Origin: VAZQ01 sp040510815
GTDB lineage: Bacteria; Pseudomonadota; Alphaproteobacteria; Rhizobiales; Xanthobacteraceae
Assembly (NCBI GenBank): GCA_040510815.1
Contig: JBEVIH010000076.1
Span: forward strand, 1 to 9,084
DNA length: 9,084 nt
Direction: 5' to 3'
Shown one piece after another: positions 1 through 6,021 of this stretch. A program made the translations under genes and the position numbers. How positions within the stretch are numbered: the first letter of the stretch is position 1; each line of letters begins with the position of its first letter. The notes below the pieces were generated by a model. The model had not been told where the DNA came from. It was given only the letters and a program-made list of their open reading frames with translations, and did no database searches.

Positions 1-322
1 GATTGTAGAGTTGGCGCTTGTAGAGCGCCGGGTTCTGCGCCAGCACGGCGCTGCCGGAGAGCAGCACGCTGTAACCGTCGGGTGCGGCCTTGGAGGCGCG
101 CGCGGCGCCGGTCGAGCCGCCCGCGCCGCCGACGTTCTCGACGATGAGCTGCTGGCCCAGGATTTCGCTGATCCGCGCCGTCATGATGCGCGCCACCGTG
201 TCGACCGGGCCGCCGGCGGCCCACGGCACGATCACGGTGACCGGCCGGTTCGGATAATCCTGCGCGACGACGGGGCCCGCCGCGGCGATCAGCGCGGCGA
301 TGGCCGTGACGATCCTCAACAT
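1..322 (-). CDS. Bug/TctC-family tripartite tricarboxylate transporter substrate-binding protein (C-terminus cut by window edge)
   Basis: The N-terminal 107 residues of a periplasmic solute-binding protein; the rest lies beyond the left edge. It begins MLRIVTAIAALIAAAG and has a Sec signal peptide with likely cleavage after VVA (about residue 20). The mature start, QDYPNRPVTVIVPWAAGG, is the typical opening of the family, followed by ENVGGAGG near residue 62 and KAAPDGY near residue 79. Family members bind small carboxylates such as dicarboxylates, amino acids or aromatic acids and deliver them to a TctA/TctB permease; the ligand cannot be read here. The start is well supported: AAGGAGG lies 5 nt upstream of the ATG. 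It differs from its two upstream neighbours in having GGPVD where they have GGGND or GGGAD. It is the third gene of a tandem array, 58 bp after the previous one. Confidence 0.9.
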   Translation of the reverse strand, partial: MLRIVTAIAALIAAAGPVVAQDYPNRPVTVIVPWAAGGPVDTVARIMTARISEILGQQLIVENVGGAGGSTGAARASKAAPDGYSVLLSGSAVLAQNPALYKRQLYN

Positions 323-327
323 GGATG

Positions 328-334
328 CCTCCTT
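328..334 (-). promoter_or_regulatory. Ribosome binding site of the leftmost TctC-family gene
   Basis: AAGGAGG on the minus strand, 5 nt before the ATG at 322. It is the only near-consensus Shine-Dalgarno sequence in the window and fixes the start of this edge-truncated gene. Confidence 0.8.
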
Positions 335-380
335 GATTTGAGGGCGAGACTTGCCGCCGATCGACCGCGCGTCAAGCGCG

Positions 381-1364
381 CTAGTCGACGCTGATCCCGC
401 TCGCCCTGATCGGTGCGGCCCATTTCTCGATTTCGGCCGGGATGAACCTGGCGAGGAACTCCGGCGAGCGGCGATCGGGGGCGGCGGGCGACATGCCGAG
501 CTCGTTGAGCCGCTGCCGCACGGCAGCGGTGCCGACCGCCTGGACCACGGCGTTGTAAAGTTTGTGGACGATGGCCGGCGGCGTGCCCTTGGGCAGGAAC
601 AGCGCGTTCCAGGTCGAGGCCTCGAAGTTGGCGAGGCCCTGCTCGTGGGCGGTGGGCAGGTCCGGCAGCACGTCGAGGCGTTGCAGCGAAAGCAGCGCGA
701 TCGGCTTTACGGTGTCGCCCTTGATCTGCGGCATCGCCGTGGTGCTGAACGGGCACCAGTAGTCGATCCGCCCGGCGATCAGGTCAGTCATCGCCGGGGC
801 GCCGCCCTTGTAGGGAATGTGCGTGATGTCGACGCCGATCGCGGCGTTGAAGACGAGGCAGCCGAGATGCGTCGCCGAGCCGACGCCGGCCGAGGCGTGC
901 TGCATCTTGCTCTGGTTCGCCTTGGCGTAGGCGACGAACTCCTTGAGATTGCTGGCCGGCAGGTCCTTGCGCACCACGAGGAGCAGCGGCTGGTCGGCGA
1001 TCATGGCGACCGGCGCGAAGTCGTTGGCGGCGTGGTAGAGCGGCTTCTTGTAGAGCGTCTGGTTGAAGGCGTGGCTGCCGACCGTGCCGACCCCGGCGGT
1101 GTAGCCATCGGGCGCCGCCTTCGCGACACGATTGCCGCCGGTCATGCCGCCGGCGCCGGCGACGTTCTCGATCACCACCGGCTGCTTGAGGATCTCCGAC
1201 AGCGGCTGCGCGATGATGCGTGCCAGCACGTCGTTGCCGCCGCCGGCCGCAAACGGCACGACCAGCGTGATAGGGCGCGACGGCCAGGCGTCGGTGGATT
1301 CCTGTGCGAAGGCGGGCGCAATGCAGATCGTCAGAATGGCAAGAACAGCACGCACGTGATGCAT
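381..1364 (-). CDS. Bug/TctC-family tripartite tricarboxylate transporter substrate-binding protein
   Basis: A full-length (327 residues) periplasmic solute-binding protein, normal for the family. The signal peptide is MHHVRAVLAILTICIAPAFA, cleaved before QES. The mature protein opens with PITLVVPFAAGGG (about 31-43) and continues with ENVAGAGG (66-73), KAAPDGY (82-88), IPYKGGAP (183-190) and AGRIDY (197-202). In Bug proteins the two conserved glycine-rich loops hold the carboxylate of the ligand; the specificity cannot be inferred. ATG codons lie at 1370 and 1364. GAGGA (1372-1376) is only 1 nt from the first but 7 nt from the second, so 1364 is preferred. It follows the next TctC gene by about 20 bp and is probably cotranscribed with it. 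The C-terminal 18 residues (AEIEKWAAPIRASGISVD) nearly match those of that neighbour, and the two are about half identical by eye, which points to tandem duplication. Cysteines 169 and 204 are shared with the neighbour. Confidence 0.93.
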   Translation of the reverse strand: MHHVRAVLAILTICIAPAFAQESTDAWPSRPITLVVPFAAGGGNDVLARIIAQPLSEILKQPVVIENVAGAGGMTGGNRVAKAAPDGYTAGVGTVGSHAFNQTLYKKPLYHAANDFAPVAMIADQPLLLVVRKDLPASNLKEFVAYAKANQSKMQHASAGVGSATHLGCLVFNAAIGVDITHIPYKGGAPAMTDLIAGRIDYWCPFSTTAMPQIKGDTVKPIALLSLQRLDVLPDLPTAHEQGLANFEASTWNALFLPKGTPPAIVHKLYNAVVQAVGTAAVRQRLNELGMSPAAPDRRSPEFLARFIPAEIEKWAAPIRASGISVD

Positions 1365-1384
1365 TTTCATGTCCTCGCGCGGGC

Positions 1385-2362
1385 CTAGTCGGCGTTGATG
1401 CCGCTCGCCTTGATCGGCGCGGCCCATTTCTTGATCTCGCTCTCGACATAGCGCTGCAAGTACTCCGGCGAGCGGCGCTCGGGCGCTACAATGTCGGCGG
1501 CGATAGCCTTGAGGCGGTCTGCCATGCCGGGCGTGTTCAGCGCCGCAATCGTCGGGTCATGCAGTTTCCTGGCGATCGGCGCGGGAGTTCTCGGAGGCAG
1601 GAAGAATGCGAACCAAGCGCTGGCGTCGAAATCCTTGAGGCCTTGTTCATCGGCGCTGGGAAGGCTTGGCAGCAGCGGCGAGCGGTTTTTGGTCAGGATC
1701 GCCAGCGGTTTCACGGTCTTATTTTCGATATGGGCGATCAGCGCGGCAGCGACGGGACACTGGTAGTCGAGCCGGCCGCCGATCAAATCTTGCAAGGCGA
1801 GCGCAACGCCACGATAGGGCACGTGTGTCACCTTCGAGCCGATTGCGCTGTCGAGCATCACGCATGCGAGGTGCGTGCCGGTGCCGATGCCGGCGGAGCC
1901 ATATTGCATCTTGGCGTGATTGACCTTCGCGTAGGCAAGAAATTCCTCAAGGTTGCTGGCGGGAAAGTCGTTTCGCACCACAAGGAGCAGCGGCAGCTCG
2001 GCAAGCAGCGCGACCGGAGTGAAGTCTGCCGCGGCGTTGTAGGCCGGATTTTTGTAGAACGTTTGATTGACCGCATGCGTGTCCATCGTGCCGATCACGA
2101 ACACCGAGCCGTCGGGACCTGCCCGCGCGACGCGCGCGGCGCCATTCATTCCGCCCGCGCCGGTAACGTTCTCGACCACCACGTTTTGGCCGAGCAGCTC
2201 GGACATGCGCGGCGCCAGGATACGCGCGGCGATGTCCGCGCCGCCGCCGGCGGCATAGGGCACGACCAGGGTGACGGGTCGCGTCGGCCAGTCCTGCGCG
2301 GAGACCGGCAGCGCGAAGGCGAGCAGGGCGGCGGCAGCCAGAAATCTGGCGAAGTAGGGCAT
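1385..2362 (-). CDS. Bug/TctC-family tripartite tricarboxylate transporter substrate-binding protein
   Basis: A full-length (325 residues) periplasmic binding protein, first in transcription order of the three TctC-type genes. The signal peptide MPYFARFLAAAALLAFALPV is followed by SA and cleavage before QDW. Family landmarks are TLVVPYAAGGG (31-41), ENVTGAGG (64-71) and PASNLEEFLAYAK (134-146). VPYRGVAL (181-188) stands where the family usually has PYKGGAP, and GGRLDY is at 195-200. The open frame extends upstream to 2617, inside mutL, but the signal peptide and a GGAG 7 nt before the ATG at 2362 show the real start. It begins 32 bp after the mutL stop, so it may be transcribed with mutL. Cysteines 167 and 202 match the pair in the downstream paralogue. 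The changed ligand loop suggests that it binds a different substrate from its neighbour; this is inference. Confidence 0.93.
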   Translation of the reverse strand: MPYFARFLAAAALLAFALPVSAQDWPTRPVTLVVPYAAGGGADIAARILAPRMSELLGQNVVVENVTGAGGMNGAARVARAGPDGSVFVIGTMDTHAVNQTFYKNPAYNAAADFTPVALLAELPLLLVVRNDFPASNLEEFLAYAKVNHAKMQYGSAGIGTGTHLACVMLDSAIGSKVTHVPYRGVALALQDLIGGRLDYQCPVAAALIAHIENKTVKPLAILTKNRSPLLPSLPSADEQGLKDFDASAWFAFFLPPRTPAPIARKLHDPTIAALNTPGMADRLKAIAADIVAPERRSPEYLQRYVESEIKKWAAPIKASGINAD

Positions 2363-2369
2363 CGTCCGT

Positions 2370-2373
2370 CTCC
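2370..2373 (-). promoter_or_regulatory. Ribosome binding site deciding the start of the first TctC-family gene
   Basis: GGAG on the minus strand, 7 nt before the ATG at 2362. It supports that start over the longer open frame that reaches back into mutL. Confidence 0.6.
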
Positions 2374-2394
2374 GTGGACGGACATCCTGCCCGC

Positions 2395-4221
2395 TCAGCG
2401 CCGCCCGAACAACCGCTCGATGTCGGCGAGCTTGAGCTCCACGTACGTCGGCCGGCCGTGGTTGCATTGCCCGGAGTTGGGCGTCGCTTCCATTTCGCGA
2501 AGCAGCGCGTTCATCTCCTCGCCCTTGAGACGGCGGCCGGCGCGCACCGAGCCGTAGCAGGCCATCGTCGCGGCGACGTGCATCAGGCGCCGCTCCAGTG
2601 GCAGCGCCTCGTCCCATTCCGCCAGGTGCTCGGCGAGGTCGCGCAGCAGCGCGCCGGCATCGATATCGCCCAGCATCGAGGGCGTCTCGCGCACCGCGAC
2701 GGCGCCAGGACCGAACGGCTCGATGGCGAGGCCGTACTTGGCAAGCTCGGCGGCGCGCTCGGTCAGCCGCGCCACGTCATCGTCATCGAGCTCGACGATC
2801 TCCGGGATCAGCAGAATCTGCCGCGCCACGCCGGACTTGCCGAGCGCGTTCTTCATGCGCTCGTAAACCAGCCGCTCGTGCGCCGCGTGCTGATCGACGA
2901 TCACCAGGCCGTCGCGAGTTTGCGCCACGATGTAGGTGTCGTGCACCTGGGCGCGCGCGGCGCCAAGCGGCCGGTCGAGCGCATCGGCGGCCGGCTCGGC
3001 AACCTCGATGCGCGCCGTCGCGGCGGCGCCGCCGACGTCGAAAGCTTCCTGCGCTGCCTCGGCGAAACCGACCGGGTCGGTGCTGGCCCAGGCGGCGACG
3101 GCGGTGCGCGCCGGCGTGCCGGGCCTTGCGAACGAACGCCGCCAGTCGAAGTTGCCACGGCGGGGCGATGTTGCCGGGCGGAACGCCGCGATGGTGGCGC
3201 TGCCGCCGGTCGATGCGGCGCGGCCGCTCTCACGGGCCAAGCCCTCCTTCAGCGCGTGCATCAGCAGCGAGCGCACCAGGGCCGCGTTGCGGAACCGCAC
3301 CTCGGTCTTGGCCGGATGCACGTTCACGTCCACCTCGCGCGGCGGCAGCGTGACGAACAGCGCGACGATCGGATGGCGGTCGCGCGGCAGATAATCGGAA
3401 TAGGCGCCGCGCACCACGCCAAGCAACAGCTTGTCGCGCACCGGGCGGCCGTTGACGAACAGGTATTGCCCGAGCGAGTTGGCGCGCGAGAGCGTCGGCA
3501 GCGCGATGATGCCTTCGACCCTAACGTCCTCGCGCTCTTCCTTCACTTCGACCGCATTGACGCGAAACTCGGGTCCGAGAATGTCGGCGAGCCGCGCCAG
3601 CCGTCCCGGCGCGTCGGGCAGCGCCGCCGGCCATGTCAGCGGCGCGCGCTCCTCGCCCACAAGCGTGAAGGCGACGTCCGGCCGGCTCATGGCGAGGCGG
3701 CGCACCACGTCGCGAACCGCCTCCGCCTCGGTGCGGTCCTGCTTGAGGAACTTCAGCCGCGCCGGCGTGGCGTAGAAAAGATCTTTGACTTCGACGCGTG
3801 TGCCCTCGCTCAGCGCCGCCGGCTTGAGCTCGGATTTCTGCCCGCCGTGCACCTCGATCGACCAGGCGTGCGGCTCGCCGGCGTGGCGGCTGGCGATGCT
3901 GAGCTTTCCGACCGAGCCGATCGACGGCAGGGCTTCGCCACGGAAGCCCAGCGTGGCGATCTGCATCAGGTCGTCGCCGTCGAGCTTGGAGGTGGCGTGG
4001 CGCTCGATCGCGAGCTCAAGGTCGCCGCGGCCCATGCCGCCGCCGTCGTCGGTGACGCGAATGAGGCGCCGGCCGCCACCGTCGGTCACGATCTCGATCT
4101 TCGTTGCGCCGGCGTCGAGCGCGTTCTCGGTCAATTCCTTGACCACGCTGGCAGGCCGCTCAATCACCTCGCCAGCGGCGATGCGGTTGACCGTGGTTTC
4201 GGGAAGGCGTCGGACGGGCAT
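2395..4221 (-). CDS. mutL: DNA mismatch repair protein MutL with C-terminal endonuclease motif
   Basis: A 608-residue MutL, the ATPase that links mismatch recognition by MutS to strand incision and excision. The N-terminal GHKL ATPase domain (about 1-330) is intact: RIAAGEVIERPASVVKEL (13-30), the catalytic ENALDAG (32-38), DDGGGM (58-63), ATSK (76-79) and GFRGEAL (92-98). The transducer domain carries NGRPVRDK (257-264) and VNVHPAKTEVRF (299-310). A low-complexity, alanine- and arginine-rich linker (about 330-420) leads to the dimerisation domain. That domain has DQHAAHERLVYE (443-454), matching the DQHA-x2-E-x4-E metal-dependent endonuclease motif. It also has ACYGSVRAG (554-562) and CNHGRP (586-591), the counterparts of the ACH/ACR and CPHGRP metal-site motifs. 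This is the nicking type of MutL found in bacteria without MutH, unlike that of E. coli. The ATG at 4221 gives the usual N-terminus (MPVRRLPETTVNRIAAGE), but no Shine-Dalgarno sequence precedes it; a hairpin lies there instead. Confidence 0.98.
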   Translation of the reverse strand: MPVRRLPETTVNRIAAGEVIERPASVVKELTENALDAGATKIEIVTDGGGRRLIRVTDDGGGMGRGDLELAIERHATSKLDGDDLMQIATLGFRGEALPSIGSVGKLSIASRHAGEPHAWSIEVHGGQKSELKPAALSEGTRVEVKDLFYATPARLKFLKQDRTEAEAVRDVVRRLAMSRPDVAFTLVGEERAPLTWPAALPDAPGRLARLADILGPEFRVNAVEVKEEREDVRVEGIIALPTLSRANSLGQYLFVNGRPVRDKLLLGVVRGAYSDYLPRDRHPIVALFVTLPPREVDVNVHPAKTEVRFRNAALVRSLLMHALKEGLARESGRAASTGGSATIAAFRPATSPRRGNFDWRRSFARPGTPARTAVAAWASTDPVGFAEAAQEAFDVGGAAATARIEVAEPAADALDRPLGAARAQVHDTYIVAQTRDGLVIVDQHAAHERLVYERMKNALGKSGVARQILLIPEIVELDDDDVARLTERAAELAKYGLAIEPFGPGAVAVRETPSMLGDIDAGALLRDLAEHLAEWDEALPLERRLMHVAATMACYGSVRAGRRLKGEEMNALLREMEATPNSGQCNHGRPTYVELKLADIERLFGRR

Positions 4222-4226
4222 GCAGG

Positions 4227-4250
4227 GGCCTGATTCGGTTTCAGGCCGAA
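4227..4250 (-). promoter_or_regulatory. Two mutually exclusive hairpins in the mutL leader
   Basis: A perfect 7-bp inverted repeat, GGCCTGA (4227-4233) and TCAGGCC (4241-4247), has a 7-nt loop. It overlaps a second possible stem, TTCGG (4234-4238) with CCGAA (4246-4250). Both cannot form together. On the mutL transcript the first stem ends 5 nt before the ATG, where a Shine-Dalgarno sequence would normally be, and none is visible. No T-run follows, so it is not an intrinsic terminator for arfB. A translational or protein-binding role is possible but unproven; chance is also possible in GC-rich DNA. Confidence 0.35.
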
Positions 4251-4300
4251 CTTATCGGCGCAATGCGACCGCAGCGAGGTTCGCCCGCCGCATTCCCCCG

Positions 4301-4720
4301 CTATTCAAATGAGACCTTGCCCCGCAAGTTCTTGACGCCGGAGCGCCGTTTCTTGCCCTCCAGCCGTTGGCGGCGCGACGCTTTGGGCGGCTTGGTGGCC
4401 CGCCGCGGCACCGGACGGACGGCCGCTTCACGGATCAGATCGAGGAGCCGTTCCAAGGCCTCGGCGCGGTTGCGCTCCTGGGTGCGGTGATTCTGAGCGA
4501 TCAGCACCAGCACGCCGTCCTTGGTCAGGCGCTTGCCGGCCAGCCGCATCAGGCGGAGGGCCACGTCGTTGGGCAGCGACAGCGATTGGCGCACGTCGAA
4601 CCGGAGCTGCACGGCAGTGGAGAGCTTGTTGACGTTCTGTCCGCCCGGACCGGACGAGCGCACGAAGCTTTCCTCAAGCTCGGCTTCGTCGATGCTGATG
4701 GTGTCGTTGACGCGAATCAT
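4301..4720 (-). CDS. arfB: Alternative ribosome-rescue factor ArfB (YaeJ), peptidyl-tRNA hydrolase
   Basis: A 139-residue protein, about the size of E. coli YaeJ/ArfB (140). The release-factor catalytic domain (about 1-100) carries SSGPGGQNVNK (22-32) with the GGQ triplet at 26-28, which triggers hydrolysis of peptidyl-tRNA. There is no codon-recognition domain. The last 40 residues are strongly basic (KPPKASRRQRLEGKKRR, then SGVKNLRGK). This is the tail that enters the empty mRNA channel of stalled ribosomes in this family and separates ArfB from RF1/RF2. It therefore probably frees ribosomes stalled on mRNAs without a stop codon, as a backup to tmRNA. The ATG at 4720 gives the canonical N-terminus, but its ribosome binding site is poor. 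It begins 25 bp after pgi and is probably cotranscribed with it. Confidence 0.95.
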   Translation of the reverse strand: MIRVNDTISIDEAELEESFVRSSGPGGQNVNKLSTAVQLRFDVRQSLSLPNDVALRLMRLAGKRLTKDGVLVLIAQNHRTQERNRAEALERLLDLIREAAVRPVPRRATKPPKASRRQRLEGKKRRSGVKNLRGKVSFE

Positions 4721-4745
4721 GGCGCAGCCCGTCGGCCGGCACCTT

Positions 4746-6008
4746 CTAGCCAGCCAGATACTTCTTCGCCAGCACCTTGCCTTCTTCCACCGCCGGCTGA
4801 TCGAACGGATCGACGCCGAGCAGGTGAGCGGCGATGATCGTCTCCAGCATGAAGTGCATCAGAAGCTCGCCGAGCGCCGCCTCGTCGAGCTTTTCGAAGT
4901 GGATGGTGCGGACCTGGCAGCCGTTTTTCGCCAGCGTCTCGGCGGTGGCGCGGCCCTGCGCCGCGACGAGATCGCCGATCGTCTTGCCGCCGAGGCCGGG
5001 CTCATGGGCGCGCTTGGCAAGTTCGGCGTCGATGCGCGGGCCGCGGCCGGCGGCGCCGACCGTCAGGATCGTGAACAGCTTGTCGCGCGGCCCCGCGATG
5101 TAGAGCTGAAGCTGGCTGTGCTGATCGACCGGGCCGAGCGCGGCGATGGGCGTGGTGCCCTTGCCGTCCTTGCCGAGGCTTTCTGCCCACAGCTGCACGT
5201 ACCACTTGGTGAAGCGGTCGAGCCGGTCGGAATAGGCCATCATCACCGTGATCGGCTTGCCGGAGGCCATCGACAGCGCGGCGCCGACCGCGGCCGGCAC
5301 CTCGGCCGGCGGCTTGCCGGTCAGCACCGGCGCCAGCGCCGCCGCTGCGCCGGCGCGGATCGCGCCGATGTCGAGGCCGCAAACGGCGGCGGGCAGCAGC
5401 CCGACGTTGCTGAGCACCGAGAAGCGGCCGCCGACGCCGGGATCGTGGTCGAGCATCGGCGTGTCGTGGGGAGCGAGCAGATCGCGCAGGCCGTTGGGCC
5501 TGCCGGGCTTGGCCGGCTCGCTGAGCCCGAGGAGGTGATCGTGCGGATCGCGCTTGGCGGCCTTGAGCGCGGCGATGACCGCAGCGGTTTGCATCAGCGT
5601 CTCGGCGGTGCCGCCCGACTTGGAGATCGCAACAAACCGCGTGGAGGCGAGCGGCAGTTGCTCGAGCATCGCTTCAAACGTGCCGGGGTCGAGGTTGTCG
5701 AGGAAATGCAGCCGTGGCTTGCGCAATGCGCCGAGCGCGGGTACCGCGTGGCCGGCGAGCTGCGCCAGCGTCTGGCCGCCGAGGCTCGAGCCGCCGGTAC
5801 CGAGCCACACCACGTCGGTGGTGTTCTCCTGCAGCAGCCGCGCATAACCGAGGATCGGCGAGACGTCATCGCGCTTCTCCGGCAGGCGGAGCAGCGGCAA
5901 GGTGCCGTCGGCGTGATGTTTGCGCAGCGCGGCGAGCGCCTCGCCGGTTCGCGCGAGCGTCTCGGGGAAGTTTGGCGCGCGTGCGAGTTCGATCGATTGC
6001 TTGAGCAT
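4746..6008 (-). CDS. pgi: Glucose-6-phosphate isomerase, compact form
   Basis: A cytoplasmic enzyme interconverting glucose 6-phosphate and fructose 6-phosphate in glycolysis, gluconeogenesis and supply to the pentose phosphate and Entner-Doudoroff routes. Two SIS-type sugar-phosphate domains are seen. The first has GTGGSSLGG (70-78), DNLDP (104-108) and the phosphate-binding SKSGGTAET (129-137). VGGRFSVLSNVGLLP (192-206) carries the conserved arginine (195). The second domain has WAESLGK with the catalytic glutamate (276), DQHSQLQ with the ring-opening histidine (297), and FDQPAVEEGK (402-411) with the conserved lysine (411). All expected catalytic residues are present, so it should be active. 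At 420 residues it is far shorter than the roughly 550-residue enzyme of most proteobacteria and nearer the length of Firmicute and archaeal forms. It starts 13 bp after the zinc-lacking M16 gene, with only a weak ribosome binding site. Confidence 0.94.
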   Translation of the reverse strand: MLKQSIELARAPNFPETLARTGEALAALRKHHADGTLPLLRLPEKRDDVSPILGYARLLQENTTDVVWLGTGGSSLGGQTLAQLAGHAVPALGALRKPRLHFLDNLDPGTFEAMLEQLPLASTRFVAISKSGGTAETLMQTAAVIAALKAAKRDPHDHLLGLSEPAKPGRPNGLRDLLAPHDTPMLDHDPGVGGRFSVLSNVGLLPAAVCGLDIGAIRAGAAAALAPVLTGKPPAEVPAAVGAALSMASGKPITVMMAYSDRLDRFTKWYVQLWAESLGKDGKGTTPIAALGPVDQHSQLQLYIAGPRDKLFTILTVGAAGRGPRIDAELAKRAHEPGLGGKTIGDLVAAQGRATAETLAKNGCQVRTIHFEKLDEAALGELLMHFMLETIIAAHLLGVDPFDQPAVEEGKVLAKKYLAG

Positions 6009-6021
6009 CGCCGACCGCGGG

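Noticed and set aside
367..381. GCGCG-TCAAG-CGCGC inverted repeat just after the stop of the middle TctC gene, a possible terminator
   Set aside because: Only 5 bp of stem, no following T-run, and such GC palindromes are common in this composition.
351..2557. Plus-strand open frames of 345 and 417 codons opposite the TctC genes
   Set aside because: They resemble each other only because the genes beneath are paralogues. No signal peptide or domain is visible, and the minus-strand proteins are clear.
2395..2617. An N-terminal extension of the first TctC gene into mutL (start at 2617)
   Set aside because: The extra residues are arginine-rich mutL shadow. The signal peptide and GGAG-spaced ATG at 2362 mark the true start.
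2374..4233. A 619-codon plus-strand open frame opposite mutL
   Set aside because: It mirrors mutL almost exactly and is rich in arginine, alanine, histidine and glycine with no recognisable domain. Long antisense frames are expected where third-position GC is high, and mutL is certain on the other strand.
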